Shown here piece by piece: positions 8,461 to 17,889 of a stretch of 50,042 bases of DNA. The translations under genes were made by a program, and so were the position numbers. How positions within the stretch are numbered: the first letter of the stretch is position 1; each line of letters begins with the position of its first letter. The notes beneath the pieces were generated by a model, which saw only the letters and a list, made by a program, of their open reading frames with translations, had not been told where the DNA came from and did not search any database. The DNA is from Burkholderiales bacterium (GTDB taxonomy: Bacteria; Pseudomonadota; Gammaproteobacteria; Burkholderiales; Burkholderiaceae_C): NCBI GenBank assembly GCA_016703325.1, contig JADJCH010000031.1, positions 1 through 50,042 on the forward strand, written 5' to 3'.

Positions 8461-8826
8461 GGGCTCCCGCGTGGGTGGTCCGCGCGGCACGTCAGCGGCC
8501 GGCGCGCCGCGCGCGGCTGGCCTGGCGCGGCGGCGCGCGGGCGCGTCTCCCCGCGGTGGGCCGGGGCGCGCCGCGCCGCGGGGGGCGGGCCGGCTGCGGG
8601 GGGCGGCGCGCCCGTGGTGGTGTCCGCGCGCGCGCGCGGCGGCGCTGCGCCGCAGCCGCCGAGGTGCTGGCTCAGGGCGCGCGGGCGGTCGGGGTTGTCG
8701 GCGCCGGCGCGCGCCGGCGCCGCGTGGCGGGGCGCCGGCGCGGCGCCGCGCGCGCGGCGTCTGGGGGCGGGCCGGGGCCCGGCGCCCCGGCGCCGCGGGG
8801 CGCGGCGGCTGCCGGGGGGGGCGGCC
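8461..8826. other. Hyper-GC segment (about 92% G+C) without a supported gene
   Basis: By hand count 32 of the 360 bases from 8461 to 8820 are A or T, and only 4 of the last 120. Open frames run through it in several phases only because stop codons need A or T; their translations are Arg/Gly/Ala/Pro-rich and match nothing I know. The segment includes seven consecutive CG dinucleotides (8625-8638) and runs of G. It fills most of the gap between the divergent cotH and methyltransferase genes. The rest of that gap (8027-8460) has ordinary composition and no recognisable gene. Its origin is unclear: it could be a structured spacer, decayed DNA or poor assembly. Confidence 0.75.
8700..8721. repeat. 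Perfect 22-bp GC-only palindrome
   Basis: The 22 bases from 8700 to 8721 equal their own reverse complement and contain no A or T. The palindrome is built of nested GGCGCC and GCGCGC units inside the hyper-GC segment. It could extrude a cruciform or simply reflect the low-complexity composition. Confidence 0.8.
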
Positions 8827-8838
8827 GAAGATGCCTGC

Positions 8839-9564
8839 ATGGATACCCCAATGTGTACCGACCACCTGATCCGCAATGAACTGGACCTGCTGGCGCAGTG
8901 GCTCCCGCTGGAGCGCGGCTTGACGGTGATCGAACTCGGCTGCGGCAAGGCCGATTTGCTGCGCGCGCTGGTGGGCCGATATCCAGGCAGCCGGGCCTTG
9001 GCGCTGGAGGTGGACAGCCGCCAGATGGCCAAGAACCGGGCCTTGCCGCCGCAGGAGTGGCAGGGCATCGAATTGGTGGAAGCGGGGGCACAGGCGATTC
9101 CGGCGCACGATGCGTCCTTCGATCTGGCGTTGATGCTCAAGTCCCTGCACCACGTGCCGCTGGAGCTGCTGGACACCGCGCTGGCCGAGGTGCGTCGGGT
9201 GCTGAAGCCTGGTGGCCGGCTGTATGTGTCCGAGCCGGTGTTCGATGGCCTGGCCAACGAGGTGATCCGCCTGTTCAACGATGAGGGCCTGGTGCGTCGG
9301 GAGGCCTATCAGGCCCTGATGCGTGCACTGGCTGCGGGGGGGTGGGAAATGGTGGCCGAGCGGTTCTTCGAGATGCCCACGCGTTACCGCGACTTCGAGG
9401 ATTTTGCCGCCCGCATGATCGACGTCACCTTTGCCGAGCGGCGCCTGGACGACGACATCCGTGCCGAGGTGCAGGCGCGTTTCGAGCGGCTCGGCCGGCT
9501 GGGCGAGGACGGCTACCGGCACTTCACCCGGCCGATGCGGATCAACCTGCTGCGCAGGGTCTGA
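8839..9564 (+). CDS. Class I SAM-dependent methyltransferase
   Basis: A 241-residue protein from the ATG at 8839 (MDTPMCTDHLIRNELDLL). Motif I VIELGCGKADL is at residues 30-40, an acidic motif LALEVD follows, then DLALMLKSLHHVP and the post-motif RVLKPGGRLYVSEPV. This is the layout of a class I (Rossmann) methyltransferase of the Methyltransf_11/25 type, acting on a small molecule or unidentified substrate. The open frame continues upstream through the hyper-GC segment to 8359, but that extension is composition-driven and precedes the homologous part, so I reject it. No strong ribosome binding site is seen. Substrate unknown. Confidence 0.85.
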   Translation: MDTPMCTDHLIRNELDLLAQWLPLERGLTVIELGCGKADLLRALVGRYPGSRALALEVDSRQMAKNRALPPQEWQGIELVEAGAQAIPAHDASFDLALMLKSLHHVPLELLDTALAEVRRVLKPGGRLYVSEPVFDGLANEVIRLFNDEGLVRREAYQALMRALAAGGWEMVAERFFEMPTRYRDFEDFAARMIDVTFAERRLDDDIRAEVQARFERLGRLGEDGYRHFTRPMRINLLRRV

Positions 9565-9682
9565 CGCCGCACGAGGGGGGCGGCGTGCCCGGGTCCTGCC
9601 GGGCTGGCATCATGCGGGGCTCCATTCCTCTTGTCGCAGACGCCGGGGCGGCTCAGCCGTGCTGCCGGTCAGGAGTCCAAGC

Positions 9683-10687
9683 ATGTCCCAGATTGTGTTG
9701 AACCGTCGCCGCTGGAGCGCTGCACTGATCGGCGGCGCCGTGATGGCCTGGGCCGCCACCGCCCCTGTCGGCCAGGCGCTGGCCTCCACCTGGCCGGAGC
9801 GGCCGGTGAAGGTGGTGGTGCCCGCACCAGCGGGCAGTTCGCTGGACGTGATCGTGCGGCTGCTGGGCGAGCGTCTGAAGGAGCGCTGGGGCCAGCCGCT
9901 GGTGGTGGAGAACAAGGCGGGCGCCGGCGGCATGCTGGGCATGGACGCGGTGGCCAAGGCCGCGCCCGATGGCTACACGCTGGGCATCGGCTTCAACGGG
10001 CCGATCGCCTTTGCGCCCTTCATGTACAAGAAGATGGCCTACCAGCCCGCACGCGACCTTCTGCCGGTGGTGCTGACCACCTCGCAGCCGAACGTGCTGG
10101 CGGTGTCGGCCAGCGTGCCGGCGCAGACGCTGCCGGAGTTTGTGGCCTGGGCAAAGCAGCAGGCCGGCAAGGTGAGCTACGGCTCGGTGGGCAACGGCAG
10201 TTCCTCGCACCTGTCGATGGAGCTGTTGCGCGGGGCGGCCGGGTTCGACGCGGTGCACGTGCCCTACAACGGCTCCCCGCCGGCTGCCGCCTCACTGGCC
10301 GCCGGCGACACCCAGGCACTGATGGCGGTGGCCCCGGCGCTGCTGCCGCTGGTGCAGGCCGGCAAGGTGCGTTTCCTGGCAGTGACCAGTGCGCAGCGCA
10401 TCGGCAACCTGAAGGAGCTGCCGACCGTGGCAGAGAGCGGACTGGCCAACTTCGAGGCCCTGGCCTGGAACGGCCTGTTCGCCCCGGCCGGCACGCCGGC
10501 AGAGGTGGTGCAGCGCATCAACACCGATGTCAACGCCCTGCTCAAGGACCCGGCGGTGATGGAGTCCTTCCAGAAGCAGGGTCTGATCCCGGGGGGCGGT
10601 TCGGTGGCCCAGTTCCGCGGCTACATCGAGGCGGAGTCGGCCAAGTGGGGCGCGATCATCCGCCAGGCCGGCATCAGCATCGATTGA
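9683..10687 (+). CDS. Bug-family tripartite tricarboxylate transporter substrate-binding protein
   Basis: A 334-residue periplasmic binding protein. The ATG at 9683 follows AGGAG at 9671, and a signal peptide (Arg-rich start, then hydrophobic AALIGGAVMAWAATA) ends near residue 34. The mature part begins STWPERPVKVVVP and contains GSSLDVIVR, VVENKAGAGGMLG and GYTLGIG, all usual in Bug (TctC-like) proteins, which are greatly expanded in Burkholderiales. Ligands are commonly carboxylates or amino acids. No TctA/TctB membrane genes are nearby, so it is an orphan binding protein. The open frame upstream of 9683 is not supported. Confidence 0.92.
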   Translation: MSQIVLNRRRWSAALIGGAVMAWAATAPVGQALASTWPERPVKVVVPAPAGSSLDVIVRLLGERLKERWGQPLVVENKAGAGGMLGMDAVAKAAPDGYTLGIGFNGPIAFAPFMYKKMAYQPARDLLPVVLTTSQPNVLAVSASVPAQTLPEFVAWAKQQAGKVSYGSVGNGSSSHLSMELLRGAAGFDAVHVPYNGSPPAAASLAAGDTQALMAVAPALLPLVQAGKVRFLAVTSAQRIGNLKELPTVAESGLANFEALAWNGLFAPAGTPAEVVQRINTDVNALLKDPAVMESFQKQGLIPGGGSVAQFRGYIEAESAKWGAIIRQAGISID

Positions 10688-10715
10688 TGGCATTGGCAGG
10701 ATTGAGAGGTTTCTG

Positions 10716-11672
<957 letters not shown>

Positions 11673-11709
11673 GCCGCATCGGGCCGGGACGCTGCCCGAC
11701 GCTGTGACG

Positions 11710-12729
11710 ATGGTTCGATCGATGGCCAACCCCGGAGGTGGCCTGCTCCTGGCCCCGATGGAGGGGCTGATGGATGCCACGTTGCGTGACCTGCTGACGC
11801 GGGTGGGCGGCGTGGAGCGCTGCGTCTCGGAGTTCATCCGCATCACCGATACGTTGCTGCCGGAGCGGGTGTTCCACCGCATGATTCCGGAGCTGCGCCA
11901 GGGGGGTGTGACCCCTGCCGGGGTGCCGGTGCGTGCGCAGTTGCTGGGCAGCGACCCGGCCTGCCTGGCCGACAACGCGGCCCGTCTGTCCAGCCTGGGT
12001 CCGGAGGGCATCGACCTGAACTTCGGTTGCCCGGCGCGCACGGTCAACCGCCACCGGGGTGGAGCTGCCCTGCTGGAGGAGCCGGAGTTGATTGGCCGCA
12101 TCGTCGAGGCGGTGCGCCGGGCGCTGCCTCCTGGGCTGCCGCTGTCGGCCAAGATGCGCCTGGGCCTGAAGGACGATCGCCTCGCGGTGGACTGCGCACA
12201 GGCCATTGAAGGAGCTGGTGCAGTGGAGCTGGTGGTGCATGCCCGCACCCAGGCACACGGTTACCGGCCACCCGCGTACTGGGAGCGCATCGGCGACATC
12301 CGTGCCAAGGTGCGCCTGCCGGTGGTGGCCAACGGTGAGATCTGGACGGTGGCCGATGCACGGCGCTGCCGCGAACTGTCCGGCTGCGATCGGCTGATGC
12401 TGGGCCGCGGCATGGTGGCCGACCCGGGGTTGGCGCTGGCGGTTCTGAGGGATCGATCTGCGGCCGGCGTCCTGGAAGCAGCGTTCACAGAACTGCCGCC
12501 CTCAGGCCTGTCGTGGACCCAGGTCCTGGGGCTGCTGGAGGACTTCTGGCATCGGACCACCCATTCCCACGAACCGCGCCACCGTGCCGGCCGCCTCAAG
12601 CAGTGGCTGCAGCTGCTGCGGCTGCGCCACCCGGAGGCTGCGCAGGCCTACCAGCAGCTGCGCACGGTGCACGACAGCCGCGCCATTGCGCTGGGGCTGT
12701 TCTGCCGGGAGCCCACGGCATTGGAGTAA
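11710..12729 (+). CDS. dusC: tRNA-dihydrouridine(16) synthase DusC
   Basis: A 339-residue FMN enzyme that reduces uridine 16 in the tRNA D-loop using NADPH. It aligns by eye with E. coli DusC throughout: LLLAPMEGLMDATLRDLLT, SEFIRITDTLLP, the catalytic region DLNFGCPARTVNRHRGGA with Cys107, ELVVHARTQ, VVANGEIWTV and GRGMVADP. The Cys, the HART-type motif and the GEI motif are present, so it should be active. I chose the ATG at 11710; the ATG at 11722 is equally possible, and the frame is open back to 11662, overlapping the DUF808 stop. Assignment to DusC rather than DusA or DusB rests on the APMEGLMD and FHRMIPEL text. Confidence 0.9.
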   Translation: MVRSMANPGGGLLLAPMEGLMDATLRDLLTRVGGVERCVSEFIRITDTLLPERVFHRMIPELRQGGVTPAGVPVRAQLLGSDPACLADNAARLSSLGPEGIDLNFGCPARTVNRHRGGAALLEEPELIGRIVEAVRRALPPGLPLSAKMRLGLKDDRLAVDCAQAIEGAGAVELVVHARTQAHGYRPPAYWERIGDIRAKVRLPVVANGEIWTVADARRCRELSGCDRLMLGRGMVADPGLALAVLRDRSAAGVLEAAFTELPPSGLSWTQVLGLLEDFWHRTTHSHEPRHRAGRLKQWLQLLRLRHPEAAQAYQQLRTVHDSRAIALGLFCREPTALE

Positions 12730-12797
12730 CGCGGCGGCTACAGATCGACGGGAGCTGGCCGAAACACAGGCACCTGCTGTTTTCCGAAGGTGACCTG

Positions 12798-13142
12798 ATG
12801 AGCTCGAATCCGTTGATGTCCACCAGCCTGCGAATCCCCGCGCATCTGACGGTGGCATTCACGTTGTCGAGGCTGCTGCAGCGACTGGAGCTCAGCTGCG
12901 ATGCGGTCGATGCCCATCAATACCGCGCGGTGGCACGACGGCTGGCCGAAGAGCTGGCCGTGCTGCCGATGGACGAGTCGCTGTCGGTGATCCTGAAGGT
13001 GCACCCCTCGGCCGGCGAGCTCTACGAAAATCTGCACTACGCGCAGGCCGGTTTGTGTCGCGCACCGCTGGAGGTTGCGGTTCAGACGGAGCAGGAAACC
13101 CGGGAGTTGATGGCGCGGCTGCGCCGACTGCTGACGCCTTGA
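12798..13142 (+). CDS. Hypothetical protein, 114 residues
   Basis: A small soluble protein from the ATG at 12798, preceded by GAAGGTGA. The middle is helical and Leu/Ala/Arg-rich (FTLSRLLQRLELSCDAV, YRAVARRLAEELAVLP); the end carries ETRELMARLRRLL. No membrane segment, signal peptide or catalytic motif is visible, and I do not recognise a family. It lies 68 bases after dusC on the same strand and 185 bases before the giant coiled-coil gene. Codon use is normal for the window, which supports its being real. A longer upstream extension in the same frame has no start signal. Confidence 0.65.
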   Translation: MSSNPLMSTSLRIPAHLTVAFTLSRLLQRLELSCDAVDAHQYRAVARRLAEELAVLPMDESLSVILKVHPSAGELYENLHYAQAGLCRAPLEVAVQTEQETRELMARLRRLLTP

Positions 13143-13174
13143 CCCCCTGTTTGCGGGATCAAAGCCGCGAATGG

Positions 13175-13196
13175 ACTGCTTTTTGCAGTTTCTTTC
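13175..13196 (+). terminator. Possible weak terminator after the 114-residue gene
   Basis: ACTGC and GCAGT flank a five-T loop, followed by TTCTTT. The stem is only 5 bp, so the terminator is marginal, but it lies 33 bases past the stop codon where one would be expected. Confidence 0.35.
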
Positions 13197-13277
13197 GCAC
13201 TTTCGCTGACGCCTTGCGCGGCAGTGGGCCGGGTTGGACCGGGGCTGTGCTGCAATCCTGACCGTAGCGTTCCGGGT

Positions 13278-13292
13278 GGTTCATGGTGAACC
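13278..13292. promoter_or_regulatory. Inverted repeat upstream of the coiled-coil gene
   Basis: GGTTCA-TGG-TGAACC is a perfect 6+6 dyad, extendable with one wobble pair, 35 bases before the start codon of the 1181-residue gene. It may be an operator or an mRNA hairpin in the leader. No matching regulator was found in the window. Confidence 0.4.
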
Positions 13293-13327
13293 GCCAGAGG
13301 ACGGGTTGAACTGCAGAAAGGCCAGGC

Positions 13328-16300
13328 ATGAGCCTGAAGACCCCGGTGGCGCGTGCTGCCGCGATGCTGTTGTCCACCGGCTGGCTGATCCCGGCCGGCT
13401 TGGGTGCCAACCATGTGCTCGACTACCTGAACGAGGACATGGCGCGTCTGGCGCTGCTGCGCAACAGCAAGCCCAGCTTCCAGCTGCCCACCGAGTTCAA
13501 CACCGCTCCGAGCATCCGCCAGGCGCGCGAGCAGTTCACCTATGCCGGTCTGTGGCTGGCGCTGGTCATCGCCGGTTGGACCCTGTACCTCGCGCGGGCT
13601 CGCGGCATGCTGCAATCTCTGCAGCAGCGCCCGCTGCTGGCCAGCAGCGAACAGGAGCGTGCACTGGAGCAGCATTTCGCTGCCTTCAGTGACCAGTTGC
13701 AGGTCTATCGCAACAGCCTGACCGAGGACTTCGGCGTCATCGGCCGCAGCGGCGAGCAGATCCGGGGGGCGGTGCATGGCCGCTTCGACGGGGTGGATGC
13801 CGAACTGCTTCGCTTTGGCCAGTCGGTGGAAGGCCGACTGGGTGAACTGGGCGATATGGGTCGTCGGCTGGAGCAGGCGCTGGAGGCGGCCGGACAGGCT
13901 CGTCAGGAGGCGCTGTCGCAGCAGCAGGCGTCGCTGCGCGCCCTGGGCGAGCAGTTGGTGGGGGAGATCCAGTCCGCCCGCCACGGCACCGAGGCCCAGT
14001 TGCGCGCGGAGCAGGAGCAGCGCTTCGTGTCCATCCACAACGCCATCCAGGTGCTGGGTGCGCAGGTGGAAGATCGCCTGCGCGGCGCCCGGCAAGGCCA
14101 GGACGAAGCCTTGGCCGGCCAGTTGCAGTCGATGCAGGGCCTGGTACAGGGTCTGGTGGAGGGGGTCGGGCGGGAACTGGCGCAGCAGGTTGGGCAGGAG
14201 GTCGGACAACAGGTTGGCCAACAGGTCGGGCAGGGTGTGCAGGAAGTGCACGGCGAGCTGCTCGCGCAGCGTGAGCAGCTCGCCCAGGCAGTCGATGCGC
14301 AGCGTGCGCAGCGCCAGGAGGCGCAGGCGGCGCTGAGCGAACAGGTGTCTGAGCGTGTGGAGGCCGCCCTGGCCCGGCAGCTGGATCCCTTGCCGGGCCA
14401 CTGGGCGCAGCAGCTGGACCAGCGGCTGGCGACCACCGAGGCACTGCAGCGCGCTGCACAGGAAGAGCAGCGTACGGTGGTGACGGCGCTCACCGACCAG
14501 CTGGGCGAAACCCTGCAACTGCAGCGCGATGCCGGTGGCGAGGCCCGACGTCGCGCCGAGGCGGCCCAGCGCAGCCAGCAGGAGCAGCAGGCCGCACAGA
14601 CCGAAGCCCTGGCGGAGCTGGGGCGGCAGGTGGGGCGGCTGTTCCAGGCGGTGGAAGGGTTGCAGGAGCAGGCCCGTGCGTCGGCCACAGTGGAGCCGGG
14701 CTGGGTGGAGGGGCTGGCGGGTTTGCGCGCTCAGGTGCAACCCCTGGCCGACCGGCTGGTGCAGGTCGACCAGCAGATTCACAACTGGGGCGGTCAGCAG
14801 CAGCAGGGGTCAGCCGACGCGCAGGCCGCCTCGGCGCGGCTGGAGAACCAGTTGCTGCGGGTACAGGACGAGCTGTCGGCTGTGGCCGGACAGGTGCGCG
14901 ACGGCTGGGCCCTGCTGTCGGACCTGTCCTCCGAACAGTCGAACCGCCACCTGCAGTTGCTGGCGGGATTGCAGTCCACGCGGCAGGAGTCTGCCGAACA
15001 GCTGGCCACCGGGCTGGCGGGGCTGGCCAGCCAGGGGGCGGCTGCGTCGCTGGCCGACCAGATGGAGCACCTGCTTGCGGCGGTCCGGCATCTGGCCGCG
15101 CAGCTGCAAGGTGGGCTGGAGGCGGCCGACCGGCATCGTGAAGCGTCCCGCAGCGAGCTGCTGGAACGGTTGGAAACGGCCGTCAGTGGATTTGGTGAAA
15201 CCCTGCAACGGGGTTTGACCCCGCTGGAAGAGGGCCTGCGAGCGTCCTTCACCAGCCGGGTGCAGGCACTGCACGAGGAACTGGGTCAGGTCGGGCGCCG
15301 GATGGCTGGACTGCAGCAGGAGTCTGCCAGCCAGCGCACGGCCGAACAGGCGCAGCAACTGCAGACGCTGGAAACCCTGGTGGGTCGGCTGGAAGACAGC
15401 CTGCGGCAGGCCCAGGGCCAGCAGGTGGCCGAACAGGGGCGGCGCCTGGATGAGCTGCACCAGTTGTCCGAGGGGCTGGGGCGGCAGCTGCAGGCTGCGC
15501 AGGGCCACTGGCAGACCGAGTGGGCTGCGCTGTCGAACCAGTCGCATGAGTTGCAGCTGGAGGCGCAGCGCGATCGCCATGCAGCCTGGGAGCGTCAGGC
15601 GCAGGCGGTGCACGGGTTGGGTGAGGAGTTGCGCCGTGTGGGGGCCGACCTGCGCGATCGTCTGCAGGGCCAGGAGCAGGCCCAGGGGCTCGCCTTGCAG
15701 GCGAGCCAGCAGATGCAGCAGGAGGCTGTGCGGGAGCGGCAGGCCCTGCGGGAGCAACTGGAGCGCCTGCAGGCCCAGGTGCAGGCGCTGCAGCAGCAAC
15801 AGCAGGAGGCCGTCCTGCAGCAGGGCCGGCGCAACGAGGAGCAGATGGAAGGGTTGCTGCGGCGCCTGGAGCGGGCCGACGAACGCCTGCAGGAGCAGGG
15901 CACAGCGACCGCCCGCGCCGAAGAGTTGGCCGCGCTGCGCGGGGACCTGGAAACCTGGCAGCAAACCCATCAGGCCAAACAACAACGTCAGTTGGCCGAA
16001 GCCGCGGCGCAGAGCCAGGTGCAGACCGACACGCTGCTGCAGCTCGGCCAACGGCTGGACCGGCTGGCCGGTGACTCTGCGGTGCACTGGGAAGGCTTGC
16101 GTCTGGAGCTGCCGAACTCGGCCCAGCCGTTGGTGTTGCCGCTGGCGCAGCGCCTGGAGGAGCATTCTGGGCGGTTGGGTGAACTTCAGCGCCAGTTGCA
16201 GGGGTTGATGGACACCATCGACCAGCAGGATCGACAGCACCGCGCCGAACTGCACACACAGCAGGAGCAGCAGGCCCGGCTGCTGGACAGCCTGGCCGAG

Positions 16301-16873
16301 CGGCTCGACCACAGCCTGCAGACGGCACAAGCCGAAGGGGTGCAGCGCCAGGAAGTGCGGCTGCAGGCCCTGCAGCAGCTGGCCGAACGCATCGACCAGA
16401 ACCAGCAGGCGGCCGAGCGGCGGGCTCAGGCGGAACAGTTGGCGATGTTGCAGGCGCTGGAGCGCCGTCTGGTGGCCATCGACACGCTGGAGTCGCATGT
16501 GGAGCGCCTGGAGGGCATGCTGCAGCGCGCTGGGGTGCAGGGCCTGGCGGCCCGGATGGGCGAACTGGAGAAGGTGCTTTCCGCTGCCGGGCCGACCCTG
16601 CTGGAGGCCCGTCTGAGGCAGATGGAAGAGCTGCTCCAGCGCAACACCCAGACGCTGGACAGCCGATTGGGCGACCTGCAGGGCCTGGTGACCACCACCC
16701 ATGCCCGGTTCGAAGACACGCAGGTCTCCAGCAACTCCGACCGCCTGCTCGACGAGCGGCGCCTTCAGCAGCTGTGCCTGAACCTGTCAGACCTGCAGGA
16801 GAACCTGCGCCTGGAGCGCCGTCAGTTGCGCAAGAAGTTCGAGACCCTGCACAAGGATGCCGTGCTGGGCTGA
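13328..16873 (+). CDS. Giant membrane-anchored glutamine-rich coiled-coil protein
   Basis: A 1181-residue protein with two N-terminal hydrophobic segments (about residues 10-27 and 72-89) separated by a 45-residue polar loop. About 1080 residues of heptad-rich, Gln/Glu/Leu/Arg-dense sequence follow, with no obvious globular domain. The layout predicts a short hairpin anchor in the inner membrane and a very long cytoplasmic rod. A four-residue repeat QQVG occurs near residues 286-301. No Walker motif, nuclease motif or MotA-type channel is visible, so it is neither an SMC protein nor a recognisable RmuC or ZorA. The start has AAAGG upstream. It stands alone, converging on nadC across a hairpin region. 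Possible roles are a structural scaffold or cell-shape factor; function unknown. Confidence 0.85.
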   Translation: MSLKTPVARAAAMLLSTGWLIPAGLGANHVLDYLNEDMARLALLRNSKPSFQLPTEFNTAPSIRQAREQFTYAGLWLALVIAGWTLYLARARGMLQSLQQRPLLASSEQERALEQHFAAFSDQLQVYRNSLTEDFGVIGRSGEQIRGAVHGRFDGVDAELLRFGQSVEGRLGELGDMGRRLEQALEAAGQARQEALSQQQASLRALGEQLVGEIQSARHGTEAQLRAEQEQRFVSIHNAIQVLGAQVEDRLRGARQGQDEALAGQLQSMQGLVQGLVEGVGRELAQQVGQEVGQQVGQQVGQGVQEVHGELLAQREQLAQAVDAQRAQRQEAQAALSEQVSERVEAALARQLDPLPGHWAQQLDQRLATTEALQRAAQEEQRTVVTALTDQLGETLQLQRDAGGEARRRAEAAQRSQQEQQAAQTEALAELGRQVGRLFQAVEGLQEQARASATVEPGWVEGLAGLRAQVQPLADRLVQVDQQIHNWGGQQQQGSADAQAASARLENQLLRVQDELSAVAGQVRDGWALLSDLSSEQSNRHLQLLAGLQSTRQESAEQLATGLAGLASQGAAASLADQMEHLLAAVRHLAAQLQGGLEAADRHREASRSELLERLETAVSGFGETLQRGLTPLEEGLRASFTSRVQALHEELGQVGRRMAGLQQESASQRTAEQAQQLQTLETLVGRLEDSLRQAQGQQVAEQGRRLDELHQLSEGLGRQLQAAQGHWQTEWAALSNQSHELQLEAQRDRHAAWERQAQAVHGLGEELRRVGADLRDRLQGQEQAQGLALQASQQMQQEAVRERQALREQLERLQAQVQALQQQQQEAVLQQGRRNEEQMEGLLRRLERADERLQEQGTATARAEELAALRGDLETWQQTHQAKQQRQLAEAAAQSQVQTDTLLQLGQRLDRLAGDSAVHWEGLRLELPNSAQPLVLPLAQRLEEHSGRLGELQRQLQGLMDTIDQQDRQHRAELHTQQEQQARLLDSLAERLDHSLQTAQAEGVQRQEVRLQALQQLAERIDQNQQAAERRAQAEQLAMLQALERRLVAIDTLESHVERLEGMLQRAGVQGLAARMGELEKVLSAAGPTLLEARLRQMEELLQRNTQTLDSRLGDLQGLVTTTHARFEDTQVSSNSDRLLDERRLQQLCLNLSDLQENLRLERRQLRKKFETLHKDAVLG
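14183..14230 (+). repeat. Four tandem 12-bp units encoding QQVG repeats
   Basis: Four in-frame 12-base units encode QQVG, QEVG, QQVG and QQVG within the coiled-coil gene. The units differ mainly at synonymous positions, so the peptide repeat seems older than the DNA similarity. Spacing of four residues breaks the local heptad pattern. Confidence 0.7.
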
Positions 16874-16879
16874 TCTCAA

Positions 16880-16919
16880 CCGATCGGGCCCGATCGGCGG
16901 CCGAGGCCGCCGCCTCGGC
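16880..16919. terminator. Hairpins between convergent genes
   Basis: Two adjacent dyads fill the gap between the coiled-coil gene and nadC: a perfect 18-base palindrome (16880-16897) centred on GGGCCC, and an 8-bp stem GCCGAGGC/GCCTCGGC (16900-16919) with a 4-base loop. Neither has a T-run. They may act as a two-way transcription barrier or mRNA 3' end protector. Confidence 0.5.
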
Positions 16920-16926
16920 ATCCCCC

Positions 16927-17787
16927 TCAGACCGACACGCGCATCGACAGGTCCAGGGCCCGCAGGTGTTTGGTGATGGCGCCCACCGAGATGCGGTCCA
17001 CGCCGGTTTCGGCCAGCGCCCGGAGGGTTTCCAGCGTGGCGCCACCCGAATACTCGATCAGCGTTTTGCCACCGCAGGCGCGGTGCTCGCGAACCAGCTT
17101 CACCGCGCTGCGGATGTCGTCCAGCGGGAAGTCGTCCACCAGCAGCAGGTCCACGTCCTCGTCCAGCGCGATGCGGGCCTCATCCATCGTTTCCGCCTCG
17201 GTCATCAGCGGCACCTGGCAGCCCAGCGCCCGGGCGTTGTGAATGGCCTGGCGCAGGCCGCCGGCGGCGGTGATATGGTTCTCCTTGATCAGGAAACCGT
17301 CGTACAGGCCGATGCGGTGGTTCAGACCACCGCCGCAGACCACCGCGTACTTCTGCGCGTTGCGCAGGCCGGGCAGGGTCTTGCGGGTGTCGACGATGCG
17401 ACAGCCGGTGCCGGCCACCGCATCCACGTAGCGGCGCACCGCGGAGGCGGTGCCCGACAGCGTCTGCAGAAAGTTCAGCGCGGTGCGCTCGCCGGTCAGC
17501 AGCGGCCGCGCGGTGCCGGTGAGCATGCACACCACCTGGTCGGGTTCCACCGCGGCCCCTTCGGACACTGCCCAGCGGATCACCAGGGTCGGGTCGAGCG
17601 CGCGGAACACGGCGTTCACCCAGGGCTGGCCGCAGAGCACGGCCGCCTCGCGCGAAACAATGCGGGCGGTGGCCATCTGGTCGGGTGGCACCAGCATGGC
17701 GGTGACGTCACCCGTGCCGATGTCCTCGACCAGGGCGCGTTCGACGGTCAGGTTCAGGTCGGCAGGCAGGCGGGGAGCTGGGGACAT
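16927..17787 (-). CDS. nadC: Nicotinate-nucleotide diphosphorylase (carboxylating)
   Basis: A 286-residue quinolinate phosphoribosyltransferase, which converts quinolinate and PRPP to nicotinate mononucleotide, CO2 and PPi in de novo NAD synthesis. Seen motifs: EDIGTGDVT near the N-terminus, LNFLQTLSGTAS, the substrate-binding DTRKTLPGLR, HRIGLYDGFLIKENH, and the C-terminal EYSGGATLETLRAL and DRISVGAITKH. Length matches the family. nadA and nadB are not nearby. It lies downstream of the dadA-like gene on the same strand, with 102 bases between them that contain a 6-bp GTCCGG/CCGGAC hairpin, so it may have its own promoter. Confidence 0.97.
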   Translation of the reverse strand: MSPAPRLPADLNLTVERALVEDIGTGDVTAMLVPPDQMATARIVSREAAVLCGQPWVNAVFRALDPTLVIRWAVSEGAAVEPDQVVCMLTGTARPLLTGERTALNFLQTLSGTASAVRRYVDAVAGTGCRIVDTRKTLPGLRNAQKYAVVCGGGLNHRIGLYDGFLIKENHITAAGGLRQAIHNARALGCQVPLMTEAETMDEARIALDEDVDLLLVDDFPLDDIRSAVKLVREHRACGGKTLIEYSGGATLETLRALAETGVDRISVGAITKHLRALDLSMRVSV

Positions 17788-17889
17788 GGCGGTGGGGCTG
17801 TGACGAACGGTGTCCGGATTGTCGCTTGCCGGACGACTGGCGACCCTGCGCTCATGATGGGATGCGGAGGGTTTGCGACAAAGGCGACG

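Noticed and set aside
8359..8838. 160-codon N-terminal extension of the SAM methyltransferase
   Set aside because: Lies in the hyper-GC segment; methyltransferase-like sequence begins only at the ATG at 8839.
8289..8879. Several overlapping plus-strand frames through the hyper-GC segment
   Set aside because: They are open only because A/T-containing stop codons cannot occur there; the translations are Arg/Gly/Ala/Pro-rich with no start signal or similarity.
14183..14230. Short tandem repeats considered as a CRISPR-like array
   Set aside because: In-frame 12-base units without spacers inside a coding region; no CRISPR array or cas gene exists in the window.
14810..16702. 630-codon minus-strand frame opposite the coiled-coil gene
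   Set aside because: Leu/Gln-rich mirror of the repetitive coiled-coil codons; no start signal or domain.
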